A stretch of DNA of 10,643 nt from positions 1 to 10,643 of the forward strand of contig CAMODP010000055.1 of assembly GCA_946611445.1 (NCBI GenBank). Reading direction: 5' to 3'. Origin of the DNA: an uncultured Eubacterium sp. Its GTDB lineage: Bacteria; Bacillota; Clostridia; Lachnospirales; Lachnospiraceae. The translations under genes and the position numbers were made by a program. Shown here one piece after another: positions 1-6,174 of the stretch. The number at the start of each line of letters is the position of its first letter. The stretch's first letter is position 1. The notes under the pieces were generated by a model. That model was given only the letters and a program-made list of their open reading frames with translations, was not told where the DNA came from and made no database searches.

Positions 1-2781
1 CATCCGCCAGTCCACCAGAATCAGGTTGTAGGGTGCCCGACGGGCGTGACGAAGCCTGACCATCTCGATGCCGTCCGGCCCGGACAGCGCCTTTTCACAG
101 TGTATCCCGACCTGCCCCAGAATAATCTGCGCGTGTTCGCAGGCGACGGGGTCATCATCAATCACCAGTACGCACATGTCGTCCGGATGAACCATATCGT
201 CTTTGCTGATTTCGCTTGTCCGGTCGGAATCAAGCAGTGTCACAGTGACGGTGAATGTCGTGCCTTTTCCTTTTTCGCTTTCCACCTCGATATTGCCGTT
301 CATCAGTTCGACGATGCTTTTGGTGATAGGCATCCCCAGACCGGTACTGCCGTATTTACTGGTGGAAGAGGAGTCCTCCTGCGAGAAGGTGTCAAAGAGC
401 TTTGGCAGGTAGTCGCTGCTCATGCCGATCCCGGTATCCCGGAAGACGAGGCGGAGAGTAGTCTTGCCGTCAAAATGCGCGACATTCTCAATCGTGAAGA
501 AAATCGCGCCGCCTTCCGGCGTGAATTTGACTGCGTTGCCCAGAATGTTTATCATCACCTGGCGCAGTTTCATGTCATCGCCGATATAGTAGTCCCGCAC
601 ATCACCGCTCATCCGGCAGTCATACTGCAGGCCCTTGTCCCGGCACTGTCCGCTGATTATGGTGTTCACCTGTTCCAGCAGCCTGGCAAAGGAAAACTCC
701 TCGCTCCTGATCGTCATGCGGCCCGATTCGATGCGGCTCATATCCAGGATATCGTTGATGATACTCAGCAGATGATTGGCGGAGGTGTCGATCCTTGTCA
801 GATACTCCTTCACCTTTTCGCTTGCGGATGGTTCGTTCATCGCAATATTGTTCAGGCCGATAATGGCATTCATGGGCGTGCGGATCTCATGACTCATGTT
901 GGACAGGAAGGCAGTCTTTGCCTTGCTGGCATCCTCTGCGGCGGCCAGGGCCTCTGCCAGCGCGTGATTCTTCGCCATGGATTCACGCATTTCCGCGTCG
1001 ATCACCGTGAAGCCAACACCGACACTGTGCACAAGATTATCGTCCCGCTCCCCGGGATGGCGGACGCCGGCCATGCGCAGCATCTCGTAGTATTCTGTGC
1101 CGTTTCTTCTTGCCAGATAGCGATAGGCCATGATGGATTCTGTCTCCAGCGTCTGGCGTATATAGTCCGGATCAATGAATTGGAGAAAGCCCTCCTGGTA
1201 TTCCTGATCCACATAATGCTGACAATACTCTGTGAAGCGCGCATGATAGGGGAAGTGCACCCCGACGCGGGTCTGATCCGGATCGCCCGGGTCTGCCCGG
1301 TAGCAGACTGCGTCATCCGCATCTAGATCGACGTAGTAAACGCTCCGATAGTCAGACGCCATGGCCGTGATCATGTTGTTCAGTTCTTTCTGACGGTCTT
1401 CCTGTGCCATCAGCTGCTCATGCAGGGCAAGCTTTTCTTCAAGCTCCTGCTGTTTTGCGCGTGCCTCCGCTTCAGCAGTTTTGATCCGGGTCATTTCGGT
1501 AACGTCCACACACATGCCCAGCAGACAAAGCCGCCCGGAGGGCTCCCGGAAGGTGATTTTTGTTGTCTGCAGGTTCCGGAAAGCGGTGCCTGTCGCATCC
1601 GGTACATCCTCGAAAAAGACATAGGCCTTGCCCAATGCCACAGCCTTGCGGTCGTCTTCCACGAAATGATCTGCTGTATCCTGGTCAAAGATCTCGTGAT
1701 CTGTCAGTCCGACGACCTCCTCAGGCTTTGTCTTTCCGGCATATTCAGCAAAGGCCTGATTGCAGGCCAGATATCTGCCGGTGGCGATTTCTTTCGAAAA
1801 GCTCATGGCAGGCATATTGGTCAGAAGAGAGGAGATGGAGCCCATCAGTTCTGCCAGTTTGGCAGCCGACTGTACCTCTTCATTCAGCTTGCGGTTTTCC
1901 GCTTCGGCCTTCTTCGCGTCCTCCAGCGCTTTCTGATATTTGCGTCCCTGACGAACCTCTTCGTCAACATCCTTAAAGCCCATCATGACGCCGATTCTTC
2001 CGCCGGGCATGTATATTTTGCCAAAGTCGATCCGGTAATGCCGCGGGCCGGATTCCATAGCGCGGATGAAATTGACGGAAAACCGGTCCCGGGTCTCAAA
2101 TCTCTTCAGGATATACGGCAGACTCATCTGCTCCTGCATTCGCTCGCGGTCTTCCTCAGCGATCATGGTATTAACGTATTCCGTCTTGGTATCCGTATAT
2201 CTGGCGTGGCTCAGGGCATTCCGTATGGCCTCGTCATGCACCTGATCCATGTCTGAATGATACAGCGACATCTGCTCGGTGACCACATCGTTGATCAGGT
2301 ATACAGTGTTATAGGCAGTCGTCAGCGTGGAGATCACAGCGTCCCTTGTGGCAGTGTCGGTTTCCTGCTGCAGTTTTTTATCCGTTATGTCGGAGATGAA
2401 CACGACATAGATCCCGCCATAGGCCCTGGTTTCCGCAAAATGACCGTAGTCATCCACCCAGCGGACCGCGCCATCCTTCCGGATTATACGGTATTCTGTA
2501 TAATCCATCTGCTCATCGCTGGTGTTGATCTGATGGATGATGGAAGACGTAATCCTGGCATAATCATCCGGATGCACCATACCCCGGAAGGTATTTCCGG
2601 TGAGAGCTTTGAACTCCTCCGGACTGCTGCATCCGTAGATGTCATACACAGCCTTGTTCGTGTAGATCAGTTCTTCCGGCGCGTCAGCCCTGTAGATAAA
2701 GAATCCCCCGGGCATATGTCCGCCAATCTCCTCGATGATGGACAGCGTATTCTCATTCAGTTCAAAGTTTCTTCCATACAT
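1..2781 (-). CDS. Hybrid sensor histidine kinase, multi-PAS, cut at its C-terminus by the window edge
   Basis: The minus-strand frame is open for all 927 codons from the ATG at 2781 to base 1. An AGGAGG (plus 2789-2794) lies 7 nt upstream of the ATG. Four PAS-like segments precede the kinase core: about residues 20-133 (with RKDGAVRWVDD, typical of a PAC end), 150-265 (weaker), 318-432 and 470-597. Charged, probably coiled-coil linkers lie near 266-300 and 433-470. The HisKA H-box is SNMSHEIRTPMN with phospho-His631. The HATPase shows an N-box (N745, N749), a G1 box DTGIGM (782-787) and a G2 box GSTGLGMP (from 811). A receiver domain begins at VLVIDDD (871-877) and its phospho-Asp is D924 in LVDWRM; the rest lies outside the window. 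I see no signal peptide or transmembrane segment, so the sensor is probably cytosolic. It would pass phosphate from His631 to D924 and perhaps on to an Hpt domain or regulator outside the window. The signal is unknown. It is divergent from the metal-transport operon. Confidence 0.95.
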   Translation of the reverse strand, partial: MYGRNFELNENTLSIIEEIGGHMPGGFFIYRADAPEELIYTNKAVYDIYGCSSPEEFKALTGNTFRGMVHPDDYARITSSIIHQINTSDEQMDYTEYRIIRKDGAVRWVDDYGHFAETRAYGGIYVVFISDITDKKLQQETDTATRDAVISTLTTAYNTVYLINDVVTEQMSLYHSDMDQVHDEAIRNALSHARYTDTKTEYVNTMIAEEDRERMQEQMSLPYILKRFETRDRFSVNFIRAMESGPRHYRIDFGKIYMPGGRIGVMMGFKDVDEEVRQGRKYQKALEDAKKAEAENRKLNEEVQSAAKLAELMGSISSLLTNMPAMSFSKEIATGRYLACNQAFAEYAGKTKPEEVVGLTDHEIFDQDTADHFVEDDRKAVALGKAYVFFEDVPDATGTAFRNLQTTKITFREPSGRLCLLGMCVDVTEMTRIKTAEAEARAKQQELEEKLALHEQLMAQEDRQKELNNMITAMASDYRSVYYVDLDADDAVCYRADPGDPDQTRVGVHFPYHARFTEYCQHYVDQEYQEGFLQFIDPDYIRQTLETESIMAYRYLARRNGTEYYEMLRMAGVRHPGERDDNLVHSVGVGFTVIDAEMRESMAKNHALAEALAAAEDASKAKTAFLSNMSHEIRTPMNAIIGLNNIAMNEPSASEKVKEYLTRIDTSANHLLSIINDILDMSRIESGRMTIRSEEFSFARLLEQVNTIISGQCRDKGLQYDCRMSGDVRDYYIGDDMKLRQVMINILGNAVKFTPEGGAIFFTIENVAHFDGKTTLRLVFRDTGIGMSSDYLPKLFDTFSQEDSSSTSKYGSTGLGMPITKSIVELMNGNIEVESEKGKGTTFTVTVTLLDSDRTSEISKDDMVHPDDMCVLVIDDDPVACEHAQIILGQVGIHCEKALSGPDGIEMVRLRHARRAPYNLILVDWRM

Positions 2782-2788
2782 ATGATAA

Positions 2789-2794
2789 CCTCCT
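2789..2794 (-). promoter_or_regulatory. Ribosome binding site of the hybrid kinase
   Basis: Perfect AGGAGG on the minus strand, 7 nt before the ATG at 2781. It fixes the start of the kinase: a further in-frame upstream start would have to read through the promoter region. Confidence 0.85.
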
Positions 2795-2813
2795 GCGGAG
2801 TGTGTGGCCTTTC

Positions 2814-2834
2814 TCATAACATGATCATAACATG
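2814..2834. repeat. Two 10-bp direct repeats, 11 bp apart, over the kinase promoter
   Basis: TCATAACATG occurs at 2814-2823 and again at 2825-2834, a period of 11 bp or about one helical turn. The second copy covers the kinase -10 element and the first covers the predicted start point. This arrangement suits a regulator binding twice on one face of the DNA. The binding protein is unknown, and chance duplication in a short AT-rich stretch is possible. Confidence 0.5.
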
Positions 2835-2853
2835 GCCCGAAGCCCGCAGTCAC
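2824..2853 (-). promoter_or_regulatory. Candidate sigma-A promoter of the hybrid kinase
   Basis: On the minus strand there is a -10 TATGAT (plus 2824-2829) with a TG extension one base upstream. A -35-like GTGACT (plus 2848-2853) follows at an 18-bp spacing. The -10 matches the consensus at 5 of 6 bases and the -35 at 4 of 6. Transcription would start near 2817, giving a leader of about 35 nt with the AGGAGG inside it. The -10 lies inside the direct repeat at 2814-2834. Confidence 0.5.
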
Positions 2854-2875
2854 TATTTATTTTGCAATATCATAT

Positions 2876-2885
2876 TTGACGTCAA
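2876..2885. promoter_or_regulatory. 10-bp perfect palindrome in the divergent control region
   Basis: TTGACGTCAA reads the same on both strands and lies midway between the kinase promoter and the cbiM promoter, so it could serve as an operator for either side. It is short and isolated. The rest of 2854-2953 shows no clear hairpin, ORF or riboswitch. Confidence 0.3.
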
Positions 2886-2953
2886 GACTCCGGAATTGTC
2901 CCCTTTCACGTTTCGAATATCCCCGGGGTGGGCTTACGGCCGCCTGTCAGACA

Positions 2954-2962
2954 TGATACAAT
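2954..2962 (+). promoter_or_regulatory. Candidate extended -10 promoter of the cbi operon
   Basis: TGATACAAT is an extended -10 (TG, one base, TACAAT; 5 of 6 to TATAAT). The best -35 is poor: CTTACG at 2933-2938, 18 bp upstream. Transcription would start near 2969, leaving a leader of only about 57 nt before cbiM. That is too short for a cobalamin riboswitch. Confidence 0.45.
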
Positions 2963-3025
2963 CCGAAAAAGAAGAACAGTTGATGATGACATTGCAGACT
3001 TGTCTGTAAGACGGAGGATGTATTC

Positions 3026-4084
3026 ATGCATATGGCGGACGCGCTGCTGTCCCCCGCGACGGCGGCTACCATGTATGCTGCGACGACTGTGGCGGCAGGT
3101 ATTTCGGTAAAAAAACTGCGGATTGATTATGAGCCGGAGAAGCTGCCGGTGATGGGCGTGATGGCGGCCTTTGTCTTTGCCGGACAGATGATCAATTACA
3201 CGATCCCCGGCACGGGGTCCAGCGGGCACCTCTGCGGCGGCATGATGCTTTCGGCGATCCTGGGTCCGTATGCGGGATTTCTGTCCATGATTGTCGTTCT
3301 CGCCATACAGTGCCTCTTTTTCGCGGACGGCGGCCTGATGGCGCTGGGGGCGAACATATGGAATATGGCTTTTTACGGCTGCTTTGTGGGCTATTATCTG
3401 ATTTACCGTCCGATCATGCGGGCAAAATTCGCCAATACGCGGTTCCGCCTGATACTGGCGTCTGTTCTGGGCTGTGTCCTCACACTCCAGCTGGGTGCTC
3501 TGTCTGTCTGCATTGAGACCTATGCGTCCGGGATTTCGGAACTTCCGTTCGGTGCTTTCCTGGCGCTGATGCAGCCGATACACCTCGGCATCGGCCTCAT
3601 CGAGGGCTGTATCACGGCGGCGGTTCTGCTGTTTGTGTACGCGTCACGGCCGGAGCTGCTGGAGGTTGTCGGAAAAGAAGAGAAGAAAGAGGCAGGAATG
3701 CCGTTGAAAACGGCGGTTATTATCCTGGCAGTGGCAGCCCTGCTGGTGGGCGGCATCGGTTCCCAGTTTGCCAGCAGCCATCCGGACGGACTGGAGTGGT
3801 CCCTGTTCGGCAATGAAGAGGAAGGGTATTCCGCCAATATGGGCCTGGATGAGGAGGCCTTCGGCATTGAAAGCGGCGCTGCCGACACTGCGGGGCGCAT
3901 ACAGGAGAAGACCTCCTTCCTGCCGGACTACGCGTTTGCGGGTGATGCGGAAAATCCTGCCGGCACATCGGTTTCCGGCGTGGTCGGTTCGGCGATCGTA
4001 GCCCTGGCGGCAGTCCTGATCTGTCTGGCAGGCGGATTTTTCCGGCGGAAGGGTTCCGGCCGGGGCGGACAGGCCGCGCGGTAG
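3026..4084 (+). CDS. cbiM: CbiM/NikM-type ECF transporter substrate-binding membrane protein with C-terminal PDGLE part
   Basis: This 352-residue membrane protein is the substrate-capture (S) component of an energy-coupling-factor importer for Co2+ or Ni2+. It begins MHMADALLSP. In the structurally studied NikM family, Met1, His2 and a His near residue 67 bind the metal; here these correspond to M1, H2 and H68 in GTGSSGHL. PIHLGIGLIEG (184-194) is another family motif. Several hydrophobic helices span about 12-205 and a further one about 228-246. PDGLEW at 253-258 marks the CbiN-like PDGLE part, which sits in an external loop before a last helix at about 318-338 and a basic tail. Fusing CbiM and a CbiN-like part explains why no separate cbiN is present. 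GGAGG at 3013-3017 lies 8 nt before the ATG. It is the first gene of the cbiMQO operon. Cobalt and nickel cannot be told apart from sequence. Confidence 0.95.
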   Translation: MHMADALLSPATAATMYAATTVAAGISVKKLRIDYEPEKLPVMGVMAAFVFAGQMINYTIPGTGSSGHLCGGMMLSAILGPYAGFLSMIVVLAIQCLFFADGGLMALGANIWNMAFYGCFVGYYLIYRPIMRAKFANTRFRLILASVLGCVLTLQLGALSVCIETYASGISELPFGAFLALMQPIHLGIGLIEGCITAAVLLFVYASRPELLEVVGKEEKKEAGMPLKTAVIILAVAALLVGGIGSQFASSHPDGLEWSLFGNEEEGYSANMGLDEEAFGIESGAADTAGRIQEKTSFLPDYAFAGDAENPAGTSVSGVVGSAIVALAAVLICLAGGFFRRKGSGRGGQAAR

Positions 4085-4115
4085 AGAGGAAGAGTGCATA
4101 AAAGGATACATTACT

Positions 4116-4916
4116 ATGAACACAATGACAAAAGCCATGCTGGAGATGGCCGGCCTGGATGAACTGGCAGGTATGAACACGCCGGTCCACCGGCTGCATC
4201 CTCTCGTAAAACTGATTCTGGCGGTTGCGTATATTGCAGCCGTCATTTCCTTTCCCGGAAACACATTTACCGGCCTGACCGCCATGGTGCTGCTGCCTGT
4301 GCTGACCTTCCAGATCAGCCGCATACCGGTGCGGACCTGTTTTTACCGTCTGCGCTTTATCCTGCCGCTGGTCTGTGCCGTCGGCATCTGGAACCCGGTT
4401 CTGGACCGCAGGCCTGCGCTTGTGCTGGGAGGGCTTACGGTATCTGCCGGGATGCTCTCTTTCCTGACGCTGATGCTGAAAGGTGTCTTTGCGCTTATGG
4501 CATCATTTCTGCTCATAGCGACGACCGGCATAGAAAAGATATGCTATGCGCTGCGGCTGCTGCACGTGCCGGAAATTCTGGTGACGCAGATGCTGATCAC
4601 CTATCGGTATATTTCCCTGATGCTCAGGGAGGCAGGCACGATGATGAACGCATATTCCCTGCGGGCGCCGGGGCAGAAGGGCATACATCATTCTGCGTGG
4701 GGATCCTTTGTGGGCCAGCTGCTGCTCAGAAGCATGGACAGGGCGGAGACGCTCTTTGCGGGTATGCAGCTGCGCGGATTTCACGGCTCTTTTTATTACG
4801 CCGGTGTGATGCCCTGGCGGCGGACGGATACGGCAGTGCTTGTGATCGGGATAGCGGCGATCCTGTTTCTGCGTTTGTTCAACCTTGCGGCTTTTCTGGG
4901 AGGTATTTTTGCATGA
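4116..4916 (+). CDS. cbiQ: CbiQ-family ECF transporter transmembrane (T) component
   Basis: This 266-residue integral membrane protein couples the CbiM S component to the CbiO ATPase. Near the N-terminus it has HRLHPLVKL (25-33), the usual opening of this family. Hydrophobic helices follow at about 31-46, 52-66, 78-92, 101-120, 122-138 and 240-262. The cytoplasmic coupling region includes TYRYISLMLREA (162-173) and SLRAPG (181-186). GMQLRGF (216-222) matches the Ala-Arg-Gly-type signature that contacts the ATPase. The length is normal for CbiQ. AAAGGA at 4101-4106 is 9 nt before the ATG. The gene begins 31 nt after cbiM, and its TGA overlaps the cbiO start as ATGA (4913-4916), which suggests coupled translation. 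Confidence 0.95.
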   Translation: MNTMTKAMLEMAGLDELAGMNTPVHRLHPLVKLILAVAYIAAVISFPGNTFTGLTAMVLLPVLTFQISRIPVRTCFYRLRFILPLVCAVGIWNPVLDRRPALVLGGLTVSAGMLSFLTLMLKGVFALMASFLLIATTGIEKICYALRLLHVPEILVTQMLITYRYISLMLREAGTMMNAYSLRAPGQKGIHHSAWGSFVGQLLLRSMDRAETLFAGMQLRGFHGSFYYAGVMPWRRTDTAVLVIGIAAILFLRLFNLAAFLGGIFA

Positions 4917-5659
4917 TGACAGAGTATGCAATCGAACTGAATAATGCCGGGTTTTCTTATGTTAATGATACGCCGGTGCTGTCCGGGATTTCTGTCGGGA
5001 TCAGGGATGGAGAGGCTGTGGGACTGATCGGCGCAAACGGCGCGGGAAAATCCACACTTCTGAAAATACTGACAGGACTTCTCCCCCATGAGGGCAGCGT
5101 ACAGATCTGCGGGATGGAGGTCGAAAAGAAAAACCTGCCTTCGGTACGTAAAAAAGTCGGCTTTGTTTTTCAGGATCCGGACAGCCAGCTTTTTATGCCT
5201 ACGGTATATGATGATCTGGCTTTCGGTCCCAGAAACTACGGGTGCAGCGCAGAAGAGACGGAGAGAAGGATTGACAGGGCCCTGGAACGTCTGGACATAG
5301 AACACCTCAGGACCAAACAGACGATCCGGATGTCGGGAGGCGAAAAAAGAATGGCAGGCATTGCGACGATCCTGACGATGGAGCCGGAAATCATCCTGCT
5401 GGATGAACCGTCGATCACGCTGGATCCCTGCAACCGGCGCAGGCTGATTGAGATTCTGAACGAGATGACGGAGACCAGGGTCATCGCGTCGCATGATCTG
5501 GACATGATCATGGAAACCTGCGACCGGGTAATTCTCATGGATGGACATACCATCCGGGCGGACGGCAGCGCCAGGGATATCCTGACAGACGAAGAGCTGC
5601 TGGCATCCTGTCATCTGGAAATGCCATACTGCCTGCAGAGGGCGCGGTGGCACAGCTGA
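4913..5659 (+). CDS. cbiO: CbiO-type ECF transporter ATP-binding protein
   Basis: This 248-residue ABC ATPase energises the Co2+/Ni2+ importer. It shows Walker A GANGAGKST (40-48), Q-loop Q87 in VFQDPDSQLFMPTVYDDLAFG-like context, signature MSGGEKR (140-146), Walker B ILLDEP (161-166) and switch His194 in ASHDLDM. The Q-loop continuation (SQLF, DDLAFGP) is typical of ECF ATPases rather than of other ABC importers. Two positions depart from the family norm: the signature starts with Met where Leu is usual, and the D-loop reads PSITLDP rather than the common PTAGLDP. I chose the first of two adjacent ATGs because GGGAGG (4898-4903) is 9 nt upstream of it and 12 nt from the second. The frame is open further upstream inside cbiQ, but that part is only a shadow. 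It is the last gene of the operon and a single ATPase appears to serve both nucleotide-binding positions. Confidence 0.95.
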   Translation: MMTEYAIELNNAGFSYVNDTPVLSGISVGIRDGEAVGLIGANGAGKSTLLKILTGLLPHEGSVQICGMEVEKKNLPSVRKKVGFVFQDPDSQLFMPTVYDDLAFGPRNYGCSAEETERRIDRALERLDIEHLRTKQTIRMSGGEKRMAGIATILTMEPEIILLDEPSITLDPCNRRRLIEILNEMTETRVIASHDLDMIMETCDRVILMDGHTIRADGSARDILTDEELLASCHLEMPYCLQRARWHS

Positions 5660-5692
5660 AGAGCAGGGGAAACGCTTCTTCGTAATTTCTTT
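5658..5692 (+). terminator. Possible weak stem-loop at the end of cbiO
   Basis: GAAGAGC (5658-5664) can pair with GCTTCTTC (5674-5681) leaving one bulged base, followed by a mixed T-rich stretch (GTAATTTCTTT). The first arm overlaps the cbiO stop codon. It may add to termination of the cbi operon, but the stem is short and the tract is not a clean U run. Confidence 0.25.
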
Positions 5693-5696
5693 ACTG

Positions 5697-5714
5697 CGTA
5701 CGCTATAGCGAACG
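5697..5714. repeat. 18-bp imperfect palindrome between cbiO and hicB
   Basis: CGTACGCTA (5697-5705) and TAGCGAACG (5706-5714) are inverted copies with one mismatch; the core CGCTATAGCG is perfect. As RNA it would fold to a stem with a UAUA loop but no U run follows, so it is not a typical terminator. It could be a protein site or part of the bidirectional 3' end of two convergent genes. Confidence 0.4.
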
Positions 5715-5726
5715 TCAAGTCGGAAT

Positions 5727-5749
5727 AAGCTGCCGGCTGCGCAGCTTTT
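5727..5749 (+). terminator. Probable rho-independent terminator of the cbi operon
   Basis: AAGCTGC (5727-5733) pairs perfectly with GCAGCTT (5741-5747) around a 7-nt loop and runs into TTTT. It ends exactly at the stop codon of the convergent hicB-like gene. The T run is short. On the minus strand the stem is the same but no T run follows, so it would work best for cbi transcripts. Confidence 0.45.
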
Positions 5750-6027
5750 CACTCCTCCCAGCCGTCTGTCATGCGGTAATTCACCAGGATTTCCCGCACC
5801 TGCTCATTCTCCCTGACAGGGATGTCAACCGGATCCGTGGCGGCGGGCAGCTTCGGATCTTCTTCGGACAGTTCCAGATCAATCCATGTCCAGGCCGCGT
5901 CGACCGCGCGGTCCAGCACATCTTCCTCCGATTCTCCGGTTACCTCGCACATAGCCAGATCCGGGAAAAAGCCGTACCATGTGTTGTCCGGCTGCTTTCT
6001 GATAACGACAGGGTAGTAGAATTTCAT
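5749..6027 (-). CDS. hicB: Orphan HicB-family antitoxin-like protein
   Basis: This protein of 92 residues has the HicB-like partial RNase H fold pattern: N-terminal strands KFYYPVVIRK, then NTWYGFFPDLAMCEVTGES (15-33), which matches the family theme of aromatic-Gly-FPDL-C-T-G-D/E, then a helix SEEDVLDRAVDAAWTWIDLEL. The C-terminus (VRENEQVREILVNY) shows no clear ribbon-helix-helix or helix-turn-helix. In canonical systems HicB neutralises the HicA mRNA interferase and represses its operon. No HicA-like ORF is seen on either side, so this is a solitary copy and its role here is unknown. I chose the ATG at 6027 because AAAGGA (plus 6035-6040) is 7 nt before it. A TTG start at 6078 would lie inside the promoter spacer. 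The gene is convergent with cbiO and divergent from the radical SAM gene. Confidence 0.8.
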   Translation of the reverse strand: MKFYYPVVIRKQPDNTWYGFFPDLAMCEVTGESEEDVLDRAVDAAWTWIDLELSEEDPKLPAATDPVDIPVRENEQVREILVNYRMTDGWEE

Positions 6028-6060
6028 TTTTTTATCCTTTCTGCAGGAATTAACGTTTTC

Positions 6061-6089
6061 ATTATCTAAAGACGCCAACTAAATGTCAA
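6061..6089 (-). promoter_or_regulatory. Near-consensus sigma-A promoter of the hicB-like gene
   Basis: On the minus strand a perfect -35 TTGACA (plus 6084-6089) is followed after exactly 17 bp by -10 GATAAT (plus 6061-6066). Transcription would start near 6054, leaving a leader of about 27 nt that holds the AAAGGA site. This is the best promoter in the window by eye and it sets the coding start at 6027. Confidence 0.75.
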
Positions 6090-6100
6090 GATTGTAACCA

Positions 6101-6129
6101 TTGAATTTTCACGGTAAATACGATAGAAT
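6101..6129 (+). promoter_or_regulatory. Sigma-A promoter of the radical SAM - RNase operon
   Basis: TTGAAT (6101-6106) and TAGAAT (6124-6129) are separated by 17 bp; the -10 matches 5 of 6 and the -35 4 of 6. The start point would be near 6136, about 39 nt before the chosen ATG at 6175. It is back to back with the hicB promoter, with only 11 bp between the two -35 boxes. Confidence 0.6.
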
Positions 6130-6174
6130 TTCCTGTGTGATAAAAGATAACAAATGAAAAGCAGAGGATATTAC

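Noticed and set aside
2836..2849. Hairpin from the GC-rich stretch GGCCCGAAGCCCGC
   Set aside because: Only about three base pairs can form around the GAA core, too few for a terminator or stable structure.
46..3009. Long plus-strand ORFs at 46-1326, 1420-2256 and 2257-3009
   Set aside because: They are the mirror frame of the hybrid kinase, whose minus-strand frame is uninterrupted for 927 codons with clear kinase motifs. The plus-strand proteins resemble no family and have no ribosome binding sites.
2854..3025. Cobalamin or nickel/cobalt riboswitch upstream of cbiM
   Set aside because: The predicted leader is about 57 nt and I see no B12-box or four-helix NiCo-type pattern between the promoter and the start codon.
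3644..4324. Minus-strand ORFs across cbiM and cbiQ, such as 3644-4324 and 2906-3583
   Set aside because: They lie antisense to strongly recognisable transporter genes and their products are Arg/Pro/Ser-rich with no family pattern.
4541..4912. Upstream extension of the cbiO frame
   Set aside because: It lies inside cbiQ, its product is Ala/Gly/Asp-rich without homology, and a good ribosome binding site precedes the ATG at 4913.
6028..6078. Longer HicB start at the TTG at 6078
   Set aside because: The TTG lies between the -35 and -10 boxes of the gene's own promoter, so it would not be transcribed; the ATG at 6027 has a proper binding site.
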